DNA of 14,669 nt from assembly GCA_022866015.1 (NCBI GenBank), contig JALHTX010000167.1:1-14669 (forward strand), in the 5' to 3' direction. Positions 1 to 7,709 of this stretch are shown here, piece by piece; the first letter of the stretch is position 1; every line of letters starts with the position of its first letter. A model generated the notes under the pieces. It did not search any database and was not told the DNA's origin. It worked only from the letters and a program-made list of their open reading frames with translations. This DNA is from Thermoplasmatota archaeon. GTDB lineage: Archaea > Thermoplasmatota > E2 > DHVEG-1. Made by a program: the position numbers and the translations under genes.

Positions 1-69
1 ACGATCCCCAAGCCCTTTCACTTTTTGATACTGTTGCTTCAAAATAAATTTGTCAAAACTCACCTTCAT
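1..69 (-). CDS. Partial transposase, N-terminal 23 codons (probable IS)
   Basis: The minus strand opens with ATG at 69-67 and stays open to the window edge for 23 codons. The peptide begins MKVSFDKFILKQQYQKVKG and continues LGDR. From memory this resembles the N-termini of archaeal IS5/IS1182-type transposases, where a short 'F..FIL...Y.K.K.LGD' stretch precedes the catalytic part. No DDE residue lies inside the window, so the family rests on this short segment alone. GGAG sits very close to the ATG; the in-frame GTG at 63-61 would have better spacing and is an alternative start. The rest of the element would lie left of the window. An unrelated short protein remains possible. Confidence 0.5.
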   Translation of the reverse strand, partial: MKVSFDKFILKQQYQKVKGLGDR

Positions 70-117
70 CACTCCTTATGTACCAGGAATGGTGAAGGAT
101 CAAATAGAGGTTTCTAT

Positions 118-138
118 GAGGGGTTTTTCAAAACCCTC
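118..138. repeat. Imperfect palindrome, possible IS end or hairpin terminator
   Basis: The left arm GAGGGGTTTT (118-127) pairs with the right arm AAAACCCTC (130-138), with one unpaired G and a two-base loop. It lies about 50 bases upstream of the putative transposase start and 40 bases past the stop of the next minus-strand gene. It could be part of the insertion sequence terminus or a hairpin ending transcription of the 718-residue protein gene. No matching target-site duplication can be checked because the other end is outside the window. Confidence 0.45.
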
Positions 139-177
139 AATTATTAATTGTTTTAATGATGGTTAGTGTATGTTTTT

Positions 178-2334
178 TTAGTTATAGTATTGGTTTAGTA
201 TTTTTTCAAGTATAGGAAAATGCTCCAATATCTTGTAAAGTAGTTGTATGATTGGGTTGTAGATTTTTGTCTTTGGCATACTAACAAGAAGCGGATCTGA
301 CCATTCACTTTCTAGTCCATGAAAATCCTTTGCTTTAACTCTTATTTGATATGTACCTTTAGCCCACGCATGTGATGCATTTATTACTAAGCTAGAATCG
401 TATGGTCCAACCCACTCAAAGCTATTATCTCCCCATTCCCATAAATAATATACCTGGTCTCCATCAGGGTCAGTTGTATTAGTTGTATATAAATATAATT
501 GTTTTGTCGTACCATATATTTGTCCAGTTGGTTTACTGGGTTTATTTGGTGGATTATTAGAGGTGCTTGTTGTTGTGAAATGCCATAAAGGACCATTAGT
601 TGATAGACCATGGTTATCCCATGCTATAACATTCCAAAAATATGTTAAACCATCCGATAGGATTCCTGGATTATATATTTGTGTGGATATGTTGCTTGCA
701 ACCTTTTGCAATGGTTGCATACTTCCAAAGTAAACATCATAGGTAACCGTATCACCAACATCTGGGTCACCACCAGACCAAATAAAATCAATATCCGTTA
801 TTATGTTTATTGCACCATTTTCTGGATATGGATGACCGAGTGTATATGGTGGATTATTTGCTCTTATTGTTGTGAAATCCCAGATAGGTCCAGATGTGGA
901 TGCCCCATGATTATCTCTTGATATGATTTTCCAGTAATATTTTGTATAGGAATTCATTGCTCCGGGGTCATAAGTGGTGCTTGTGTAACCGGATTTCTTT
1001 AATGGCGGATTACTGCTTGTTCCAAGATAGATATCATATGTGACCATGTCGCCAGTGTCTAGATCTCCGCCTGTCCAGCGTAGGTCAGCATTTATATCTA
1101 TTGATGTTGCATGGTTAAAAGGATTTGGGTTATTTGGAGTATTTGGCGGGGTGTTAGCTGCTGCTGTTGTAAAAGAATATGTATCATTATCCCAGCCACC
1201 ATGACCATCACTGGTATTCACACTCCACCAATATTTAGTAGAATAGCTATCTATCCAACTAGTGTTTAAGCAGTAAAATGTACCATTACCTATGATACTA
1301 GTTGTGTCTGCATTTTTCCAAGTACCAGATTCATTAGTACGAAATGTGATATTCATAAGATCCCCATTAGCATCATTAACAGTAATGCTTAATCTAGCAG
1401 GGGCCAATGGTATATTAACTGCTCCATTTATTGGATAAGAATTGCTGTTAACAGGGTTTGAATTAGGCCCATATTCAGTATATCTGCAATAAATAGATAG
1501 AACATGAGAAGTCCAAATACTCCACCCTAAAATATTATCTGGGAAAATACCTGTATAAGTTACTCCAGTTTTACCAATAATATGGTATGAATCATTATAA
1601 TTATATCGTGTATGTCCACCATCTCCCCATACGACTAAATAATACTTGGTATCTGCAACTAGAAACGGTTCTCCAATAAAATTAAAAGTAACCCAACCTT
1701 GATAAATACCAATAGTTTTTTCTTCTGTATAACCAATTAAAGTTGTTCTATCAATACTATATATAGCACACGACACATTCGCAGTAAGATCACCGTTTTC
1801 TAACCATACAGTCATATTATCAGCAATACCACTAGATGGACATGTAAAATTACAACCTTGCAAAACATTTGTAAGATCATCTGATTTATAACCAACAGGA
1901 TAATAACCAAACCTAGTCCAAGTACTAACGGTTACATGACAGCGAGCATCAGCAGAACCAGGTGCCGGCTCATAACTACTATTTTTTGCCCCGATGCTAT
2001 AAAACTCATAATATCCAGTCCCACTAGGACAATTAAAAGTCCAAGCCCAGGGAAAATTTGGAAATGGATTATTTATGCCATTCCATTTTGTCCAACTGCT
2101 CCAACTAGCATTATTTGAACTATATCGGTAATAGAGTGTTATATTATCTGCTGTACCACTATTAACTGTAGCTCGTATATTAACTTCAGGTATAGCATTT
2201 TGCCAATAAGGAGAAATACTATTAACTGATGTGCCCAAATTTTCTGCACTAACAACTGGTAAAGTTGTAAATACAAAAACATTAGACAACACTAGCATCA
2301 TACATATTAAACATATATCTAAGCCCTTCTTCAT
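178..2334 (-). CDS. Secreted multidomain Ig/FN3-like repeat surface protein
   Basis: This 718-residue protein has a signal peptide (residues 1-30: MKKG, hydrophobic core, then VVSAE), so it is exported. Residues about 31-135 form an Ig-like module with YYRYSS and WSSWTKW. Residues about 140-290 form a second beta-rich region with a YYLVVWGDGG stretch. Three tandem FN3/Ig-like units of about 98 residues follow (roughly 290-395, 395-493 and 493-591). The last two share WxGGDxDxGDxVTYDxYxG and YxWxxxxxDNHGxSTxGPxWxFTT. A PKD-like unit (about 591-685) carries DPDGDQVYYLWEWGDN. The tail is a short basic-hydrophobic helix, LLYKILEHFPILEKILNQYY. There are many N-x-S/T sites and no enzyme motif. Role inferred: cell-surface structure or adhesion. 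The stop is TAA. GGGGAT lies six bases before the ATG, supporting this start. The upstream beta-helix gene is 344 bases away, so the two are probably not tightly coupled. Confidence 0.85.
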   Translation of the reverse strand: MKKGLDICLICMMLVLSNVFVFTTLPVVSAENLGTSVNSISPYWQNAIPEVNIRATVNSGTADNITLYYRYSSNNASWSSWTKWNGINNPFPNFPWAWTFNCPSGTGYYEFYSIGAKNSSYEPAPGSADARCHVTVSTWTRFGYYPVGYKSDDLTNVLQGCNFTCPSSGIADNMTVWLENGDLTANVSCAIYSIDRTTLIGYTEEKTIGIYQGWVTFNFIGEPFLVADTKYYLVVWGDGGHTRYNYNDSYHIIGKTGVTYTGIFPDNILGWSIWTSHVLSIYCRYTEYGPNSNPVNSNSYPINGAVNIPLAPARLSITVNDANGDLMNITFRTNESGTWKNADTTSIIGNGTFYCLNTSWIDSYSTKYWWSVNTSDGHGGWDNDTYSFTTAAANTPPNTPNNPNPFNHATSIDINADLRWTGGDLDTGDMVTYDIYLGTSSNPPLKKSGYTSTTYDPGAMNSYTKYYWKIISRDNHGASTSGPIWDFTTIRANNPPYTLGHPYPENGAINIITDIDFIWSGGDPDVGDTVTYDVYFGSMQPLQKVASNISTQIYNPGILSDGLTYFWNVIAWDNHGLSTNGPLWHFTTTSTSNNPPNKPSKPTGQIYGTTKQLYLYTTNTTDPDGDQVYYLWEWGDNSFEWVGPYDSSLVINASHAWAKGTYQIRVKAKDFHGLESEWSDPLLVSMPKTKIYNPIIQLLYKILEHFPILEKILNQYYN
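560..1440 (-). repeat. Three tandem FN3/Ig-like units, about 295 bases each
   Basis: Unit boundaries fall near 1440, 1150, 855 and 560, at the proline-rich linkers (SNPVNS, NTPPNTP, NNPPYT, NNPPNKP). The two units nearest the C-terminus are the most alike and keep similarity at DNA level; on the plus strand TTGTTGTGAAAT recurs near 550 and 868 and is followed in both by a CC..A.AGG.CCA pattern. The third unit is more diverged. The pattern indicates internal duplication of a surface domain. Confidence 0.7.
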
Positions 2335-2340
2335 TATTTT

Positions 2341-2397
2341 ATCCCCATTAATATATAAATAGTATATAATAATTATATTTGAATATATTTAAATGTT
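2341..2397 (-). promoter_or_regulatory. Promoter and RBS region of the 718-residue surface protein
   Basis: On the minus strand GGGGAT (2341-2346) is a Shine-Dalgarno-like site six bases before the ATG. Candidate TATA boxes lie at 2385-2395 (ATTTAAATATA) and around 2361-2375. The farther box would give a leader of roughly 30 bases that keeps the RBS, so it fits best. A nearer AT-rich tract at 2351-2359 is too close to the start to leave the RBS in the transcript. Confidence 0.45.
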
Positions 2398-2538
2398 TCT
2401 AAGAGAAATCTTATAAGCAATAAAATTAAAAAAAACTAACATAAAAATAACAATTTATTAAATTTTTTCCATATCAACAAGAGAGTATAGGATATCAACA
2501 TGATTCTAAGCCCATATTATGTCTTAAACAAATGAGGT

Positions 2539-2646
2539 TTAGAAATCCACAATAATTTTACAATTCTCTACCTTTAGTCTATCTACATCTATAACCTGTT
2601 GCAACTGCTGCAATTCTTCTTGTAGCAGATAAAAAACTCTATTGTT
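2539..2646 (-). pseudogene. Cryptic open frame without a start, possible gene remnant
   Basis: The 344-base gap 2335-2678 has no normal gene. Within it the minus strand has a 35-codon open frame ending at TAA (2541-2539) and preceded in frame by TAA (2649-2647). Its C-terminal part reads VIDVDRLKVENCKIIVDF, after a glutamine-rich amphipathic stretch (LLQEELQQLQQ), which looks like real protein. There is no ATG or GTG; only internal TTG or CTG codons could start it. It may be the decayed 3' end of a lost gene or chance in AT-rich DNA. I do not recognise the family. The rest of the gap is AT-rich, with the promoter of the downstream gene at its left end. Confidence 0.25.
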
Positions 2647-2678
2647 TTACAATCATTCATTATTTTATCAAGATGATT

Positions 2679-4148
2679 TTAACCATATTCATAAGCACCG
2701 ATGTCATACATAGGCCCTAAGGGCCTCTGTCTTCCATCGTAATCTACTAATGGTGCATACATGGAGTCTCCTGCGTCTATCGCAGGTGATATACTTTGTA
2801 GATGGAAATCGTAGTTCTCTTTGTTCACATATAGCGGATCTAATAATACAGGGTTTATTCCCCATCCGCCCTCAGGATCTTCTTCATTAACCCACTGATT
2901 GTGTGCAGTGCCACCATAACAATAATACAGGTTATTGGTTAATGTTAATCGCCCTGGAACTTGTGATTCTGTGAAGGTCATGGACTGGAAACACATGTTA
3001 TTATATGCAGTCCCTGTGAATATATTATTTGCTATAACAAGATTATTAATATTCGATGCTGAAGGCATTATCCTTATCACATGAATTTCGCCGTCATTAT
3101 TACAAATGTTATTGTAGATTTTTACATTAATCCATGGGCTGTCATAAAAACTGTCGATGCACCTGAAGGAATTATATCCTGAAAAATGTGTAATATGTAT
3201 TATATTATTATATATCTGAATATTCTCAGCGATTCCTAATTCCTCTTCACAGCCAATGCCGATACCTGCTCCACCATAACCATAAATAAGATTGTCATAA
3301 ACCTGTATGTTCTTGCTTGTCTTGGTATATGGATCAATATATATACCTATGTGGTTGTAATAATTACCTTCAAATGATGTTTCAATGATATTATGATGTA
3401 TTGTACCATCGCTGCTCCCGGTTTTGACATCAATACCTTCTTTTCCATATCGTCTCAAAGTGTTATGATGAATGTTAAAAATTTGTACTCCTCGAAAGGA
3501 GATTGCTTCTTGCGCAAGTCCTCCAAGGTGAACATCTGAAACATTATTGTGGTCAAATTCTATTCTTTGAATATAACCTGATGAAAAATCTTCAGTGCTA
3601 GCATAAAAACCTGAACCTTGACAATGATGAATGTAACAATTATCTACTTGGATATCTGTTATCTCGGCCCCCTCAAGCATCACTCCAGCATAACCTGCGT
3701 TTTTAATCTCCAACCCAGTTATCCGAATGAAGTTGCACCCATCCAGAAGGAGTATCACTCCATCATATGGCCCTGTAACACCATTTCCATCGATGATAAC
3801 CTGTTCGTTGTTATATGGTTGAAAAGTTATCCAAGAACCATTACCTGCTAAACCAGTAATGCTTACTTTCTCGTTATATATGCCTTCTCTTATGAATACA
3901 TTTTCCCCTGCTGAGGCTAGTGATGCTGCTTTCTGGATTGTTCTCCACGGATTGGTAATACTTCCATCTCCCGTAGTATCACTGCCCATTGTCGAGACGT
4001 AATATGTACCAAATGTTAAATTATTTTTTTTTGTAAAAATATTTTCATTTAACTCTGTTATAATATTATATGTCAATGCGATAATTAGAAATAGTAATAT
4101 AGTAATTAATAGCATGGCAATTAATTTTAATCTTTTTTTAGCTATCAT
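2679..4148 (-). CDS. Exported right-handed beta-helix protein
   Basis: This 489-residue protein begins with a basic stretch and a hydrophobic segment (residues about 8-26), a signal anchor or signal peptide. The domain starts with YYVSTMGSDTTGDGS and continues NPWRTIQKAA, the usual opening of DUF1565-type parallel beta-helix proteins. About ten coils follow with the N-rich ladder (IHHN, IYDN, IYNNI). The C-terminus has SPAIDAGD and then DYDGRQRPLG with DIGAYEYG, as in many secreted beta-helix proteins. Such folds are found in polysaccharide lyases, epimerases and surface binding proteins; no catalytic residues can be assigned here, so the substrate is unknown. Start choice: a TTG at 4160-4158 is in frame, but GGAGATC lies just before the ATG at 4148-4146 and fits as its RBS. 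The stop is TAA. It is separated from the ATPase by 238 bases with its own TATA-like box. Confidence 0.85.
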   Translation of the reverse strand: MIAKKRLKLIAMLLITILLFLIIALTYNIITELNENIFTKKNNLTFGTYYVSTMGSDTTGDGSITNPWRTIQKAASLASAGENVFIREGIYNEKVSITGLAGNGSWITFQPYNNEQVIIDGNGVTGPYDGVILLLDGCNFIRITGLEIKNAGYAGVMLEGAEITDIQVDNCYIHHCQGSGFYASTEDFSSGYIQRIEFDHNNVSDVHLGGLAQEAISFRGVQIFNIHHNTLRRYGKEGIDVKTGSSDGTIHHNIIETSFEGNYYNHIGIYIDPYTKTSKNIQVYDNLIYGYGGAGIGIGCEEELGIAENIQIYNNIIHITHFSGYNSFRCIDSFYDSPWINVKIYNNICNNDGEIHVIRIMPSASNINNLVIANNIFTGTAYNNMCFQSMTFTESQVPGRLTLTNNLYYCYGGTAHNQWVNEEDPEGGWGINPVLLDPLYVNKENYDFHLQSISPAIDAGDSMYAPLVDYDGRQRPLGPMYDIGAYEYG

Positions 4149-4150
4149 CT

Positions 4151-4184
4151 GGATCTCCAATCTTCTATATTGTACTATAAAATG
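4151..4184 (-). promoter_or_regulatory. TATA-like box and RBS for the beta-helix gene
   Basis: On the minus strand TTTTATAG (about 4175-4183) lies 25-35 bases before the chosen ATG, so transcription would start near or just before GGAGATCC (4151-4158). The spacing places the TTG at 4160 at or upstream of the transcript end, which favours the ATG at 4148. The remaining gap up to 4386 is AT-rich. It contains the small palindrome TTAGGCCTAA (4371-4380) just after the ATPase stop, possibly a weak terminator element. Confidence 0.4.
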
Positions 4185-4386
4185 ATTAATAGAACTTATT
4201 TTTTTACAAACAACATGATCGATGTTTTTATTAATTTTTTGGATTTGTATATTATTATATTGGAAAATATAAAAAAGTATAAAGGAAGTGATTTAGACCT
4301 CGAACTTAAATGACTTACCTATGAAGTGTAATAATTTTTTATCTTTAGATATTTTAAAACATTGATATTAGGCCTAAGTTACAAAA

Positions 4387-7131
4387 TTAAGATATCACAG
4401 GTTTTTCATTCTTTTGTTTTTCTGATTTAAAATTAAAGAAAAGATTCTCTCCAAATATTGCCCTAATAAAAGTGGTTAGAACTGAAAATAGGATAATTAT
4501 ACCCCAAATATATAAATCTAAAATTTGAGTGGTTGTAAAAAGTGTATTTAAGGCTGGAATGTAAATAATACCGATTATCATTACTAATGTAAAAATAAAA
4601 AAGGTTTTTAACAAACGATTACGCCTATAGAATTTTTCTACTAATTTACCTTCTCGTAAAATAAATACATATATTTGAGGAGAAAGAAGTGTAATTGCAA
4701 AAGAAACGGTACCTGCTATTACTTTTGCTTCTTCTATAGGTACACTCTTGCTAAGCATGTAGTTATAGGCTAAAATGTATCCTGCAGCAATCGATAGCCC
4801 AAATATGATACCATCAATTATCATAACTGCTCTCTGTTTCCTATTAATAATAGGTTCTGACAGTTTCGAAGGCTTTCTTTTCATTATATCTTTATCAGCT
4901 GAGTCAGTACTAATTCCTACAGCTGGTAGAGACTCCATAATTATATTTGACCATAGCAACTGCAAAGGTAAAAGAGGAACCGGGTATCCTAAAAGAGGTG
5001 TAATTAATACACCAACAACCTTACCAATGTTATTAGTCAAAAGGTATCTGATGAGTTTCTTTAAATTCTGATAAACCCTGCGTCCTTCTTCAACAGCTTT
5101 TACAATAGTAGAAAAAGAGTCATCAGTCAAAATAATTTTTGCTGCTTCCTGGGCAACTTGTGTACCTGCTCGACCCATAGCAATACCGACATCAGCCTTT
5201 TTTAAAGCCGGTGCATCATTAACACCGTCACCTGTCATAGCGACAATGTGATCTTTTTCTTTTAACTTATTAACTATTTTCAATTTATCCAAAGGAGCAA
5301 CACGTGAATAAACCTTTAGATGCTCGACATGTTTACCGAATTCTTCTTCACTCATATTTTCTAGTTCTTTACCGTCGATTGCTTCGTCTATATCATCTGC
5401 GATACCTACATGTTTTGCGATAGAAAAACCAGTTTTTTTACTATCACCTGTGATCATAACAACATTTATATTTGCCTCTTTGGTCTCTTTTATCATCTGT
5501 TTTACTTCATCTTTTGGGGGATCGTAAATCATTGCTGCGGCTAAAAAAGTGAAACTTGCAAGGTTGTTAACATTGATTTTTTTTGTTTCATTAACTTTTT
5601 GTTTTTTTGCAAAACCAATAAGCCTAAATCCTTTTTCAGACCTGGTTGAAAGTTCTTTTAAAATAGTTTGTCTATGATTTTCGTCTAAAGTACATGTTTT
5701 TCCTTCTAAAAAGTACTAATTACAAAATGAAATAATTTTTTCAGGAGCACCCTTTATATAAATTTCTTTTTCACCTTTCGGATCTTCAGTTAAAATAGCA
5801 GAGAACATAAGCTCTGATGAAAAAGGAACATTATCAATCATCTTATGCGAGTTAAATTGATCTGGTTTAAACCCGTTTAGAATAGATGCTTTAATCAATG
5901 CTATTTCTGTAGGGTCACCTAATTCTTTTACAATGTTTCCATCCTCTTCAACTACCTGAGCTGTAGAACATTTATTAGAAGTTAAAAATATATCGTGTAA
6001 TACAAGTGATTTTCCCTCTGCAGCCATTTTAAATAAATCTGCCATAACATGAAACCTATTACCAATAAAAAACTCCTTAACAGTCATGTCATGTTTAGTA
6101 ATCGTCCCTGTTTTATCTGTACAGATATAATCAACATTTCCCAATGTTTCCACTGAAGATAGTTTTTTTATTATAACCGATATTTTAGCTAGTCGCTCCA
6201 TAGCAAGTGATAACGCAATGGTCATGGATGCAGGTAATCCTTCTGGAAACACAGCGACTAGTATACTGATAGCAAGTAGAACAGAAAAACCTATATCATC
6301 TCCTCTAACTATACCCATACTTAAGACCAAAATAAGAGAGATTATCGCAAGGACAACTAATGCTCTGACTTCACGATCCATTTTCTTTTGTAATGGTGTT
6401 TTTTCATCCTCTGTTTCTTGAATGTTTTTTGCTATCTTTCCCATCTCTGTTGACTTACCTGTTTTTATAACCATTGCTTTTCCAAAACCATTTAAAACCC
6501 TGCTTCCCGTAAAAACTATATTTTTCATTTCATAAAGCTTTAAAGCTTTTTCAAGGATCGTTTTATCAGTTTTCTGTATAGCCTCACTTTCTCCTGTAAG
6601 ATGAGCCTCGTCGACAAGCATATTTGTCGCTTCAATTACACGTGCATCAGTAGGAATGATATCACCTGATTCAAAAACAATTATATCACCTGGAACTAGA
6701 AATTTAGCAGCAATTATGTCTACATCCCCATTTCGTATAACTTTGGACTGAGGAGAAAGAATTTTTTTAAGTTCATCAGTTGCTTTTTCTGCTTTTCCTT
6801 CCTGTATCAAACTGATAACTGTATTGACTATGACTACACCTATAATGGCTATTGCCTCAAGAAGATCTTTAATAATGAATAATGAAAGAAGGGATGCAAT
6901 AATAAGAATAAGTGTCATTGGTTCAACGAGTGCTTCACCTATCTTTCGTACCAATGTTTTTTTCTTTTCCTCAGCGATTTCATTTAAACCATAAGTTTTC
7001 AATGATTCTTCTACTTGTTCATCCGTTAAACCGTTAGGTGAGCTTTTAAATTTTTTTAAAGAATTTTCCACAGAAAGAGAGTAAAAATCTTCTTTTGAGG
7101 TAATAAAGTCTTTTGAATCAGTTTGTGCCAT
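4387..7131 (-). CDS. P-type (P2-like) cation ATPase with in-frame UAG
   Basis: One reading frame of 915 codons encodes a whole P2-type cation pump except for TAG at codon 472. Motifs in order: TGES 179-182 (actuator domain), PEGLP 296-300 (M4), DKTGT with phosphorylated Asp339, KGAPE 460-464 (nucleotide domain), TGD 561-563, TGDGVND 633-639, then M5 to M10 near the C-terminus. Length matches the family (about 900). It would use ATP to move a cation across the membrane. M4 has the Glu of Ca2+ pumps (Glu297). However, the residue matching SERCA Glu771 in M5 is Lys704, and the Asp800 position in M6 is Glu733, so Ca2+ transport is doubtful. Sequence after the TAG (YFLEGKTCT...) is ordinary family sequence, and the next possible start is ATG 5532, with no RBS. 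The product is full length if UAG is read, or a pseudogene if not. The stop is TAA. No clear RBS precedes ATG 7131. Confidence 0.85.
5716..5718 (-). other. In-frame TAG codon in the P-type ATPase
   Basis: The codons read TTT TGT AAT TAG TAC TTT TTA, giving SFCN, UAG, YFLEG. The frame is unchanged on both sides, so this is a substitution or a sense codon, not a frameshift. From memory, relatives often have a lysine or another polar residue here, before a conserved Tyr, in a surface loop of the nucleotide domain. AAG to TAG is a single change, and pyrrolysine is a lysine derivative. No pyl genes are in the window to support decoding. Confidence 0.85.
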
Positions 7132-7332
7132 TTATCAGACAGGAATTAATTACTCTTTTATCAAGTTTTCATTTTGTAAAAATCAATTTTTTAAAAAATT
7201 TAATAGAAAATATTTTTTATCTTAAAATTTTGTATCGGTTTTATTACTTGAAAATCATAATTATTTAAATAAGATTATTTACTATTTCAATTATTCAAAC
7301 AGACAAAAGGATATATTTTTAATTGGGGGAAG

Positions 7333-7437
7333 TTATTTATAGTAGAAGCGGTTCCATCTAAAATAAAAGAATATAAATTAAAACTTTTCATATCTGGTTT
7401 CATAAAACCTTGAAATTTTTTCTTTTAATTCTTTTTT
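7333..7437 (+). promoter_or_regulatory. Candidate promoter and long leader of the cold shock gene
   Basis: This lies in the 338-base divergent region 7132-7469. TTATTTATAG (7333-7342), preceded by purine-rich GGGGGAAG, and ATATAAATTAAAA (7371-7383) are candidate TATA boxes. They would give leaders of roughly 105 or 70 bases before the ATG at 7470. Inside the leader, GGTTT-CATA-AAACC (7396-7409) can form a small hairpin, followed by T-rich tracts up to 7437. This is a terminator-like or temperature-sensitive arrangement. The other half, 7132-7320, is very AT-rich and presumably holds the ATPase promoter, but no box stands out. I see no RNA gene. Confidence 0.35.
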
Positions 7438-7454
7438 ACAAAATTTAATATTTA

Positions 7455-7460
7455 AAGGGG
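7455..7460 (+). promoter_or_regulatory. Shine-Dalgarno site of the cold shock gene
   Basis: AGGGGT lies about nine bases before the ATG at 7470 and supports that start. Because it must be in the transcript, the promoter must lie farther upstream than the AT-rich tract touching it, which argues for a real leader. Confidence 0.55.
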
Positions 7461-7469
7461 TAAGATAAT

Positions 7470-7661
7470 ATGAAGGGAAAAATAAAATGGTACAATTCAA
7501 AAAAAGGATATGGATTCATTGTAGGTGAAAATGGAAAAGATATTTTTGTTCATAAGAATGATATGCCTGCAGGTGAAAATCTTAATGAGGATAATCCCGT
7601 AGAATATGATATAGAGGATACAGAACGCGGGCCTCAAGCAAAAAAAGTGAAAAAATTATAG
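7470..7661 (+). CDS. CspA-family cold shock domain protein
   Basis: This 63-residue single cold shock domain protein has the usual size. It starts MKGKIKWYNSKKGYGFI; KGYGFI is the RNP1 motif and DIFVHKND the RNP2 motif. It ends with the family-like GPQAKKVKKL. CspA proteins bind single-stranded RNA and DNA and melt RNA secondary structure, helping translation and transcription at low temperature or on changing growth. They are common in bacteria and present in some archaeal groups. It is first in a same-strand run with TFB (48 bases downstream) and a DEAD-box helicase. It ends in TAG, the only terminal TAG among the complete genes here. Reading through it would add 16 residues, ending at TAA immediately before the TFB start codon. 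The natural family end falls at the TAG, so termination there is expected. Confidence 0.93.
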   Translation: MKGKIKWYNSKKGYGFIVGENGKDIFVHKNDMPAGENLNEDNPVEYDIEDTERGPQAKKVKKL

Positions 7662-7671
7662 TTTATGCAGA

Positions 7672-7694
7672 TTTTTTGCTATTTTTTATTTTTT
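7672..7694 (+). terminator. Oligo-T terminator between csp and TFB genes
   Basis: Three runs of six T (7672-7677, 7682-7687, 7689-7694) follow the cold shock gene stop. Clustered oligo-T runs act as intrinsic terminators for archaeal RNA polymerase. TFB has no obvious separate promoter in the remaining 15 bases. This may therefore be a partial terminator, making much csp mRNA and less readthrough into TFB. Confidence 0.5.
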
Positions 7695-7709
7695 ACAGGT
7701 TTGATATAA

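Noticed and set aside
679..921. Plus-strand open frame within the repeat surface protein gene
   Set aside because: Antisense to a strong coding sequence, with an unnatural Cys/Trp/Ile-rich composition and no start signal.
4149..4160. TTG at 4160 as beta-helix start
   Set aside because: The bases right after it form the GGAGATC RBS for ATG 4148, and the TATA-like box spacing puts the transcript start at or after this TTG.
4387..7131. Two separate ATPase genes (4387-5532 and 5716-7131)
   Set aside because: The two parts and the 61 codons between are in one frame and read as a single family protein. The second part has no RBS and would begin at the hinge before the TGD motif, lacking part of the nucleotide domain.
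7345..7360. GGTTCCATCT as part of a tRNA or box C/D RNA
   Set aside because: No acceptor or anticodon stem can be drawn around it, and no C and D box pair is present.
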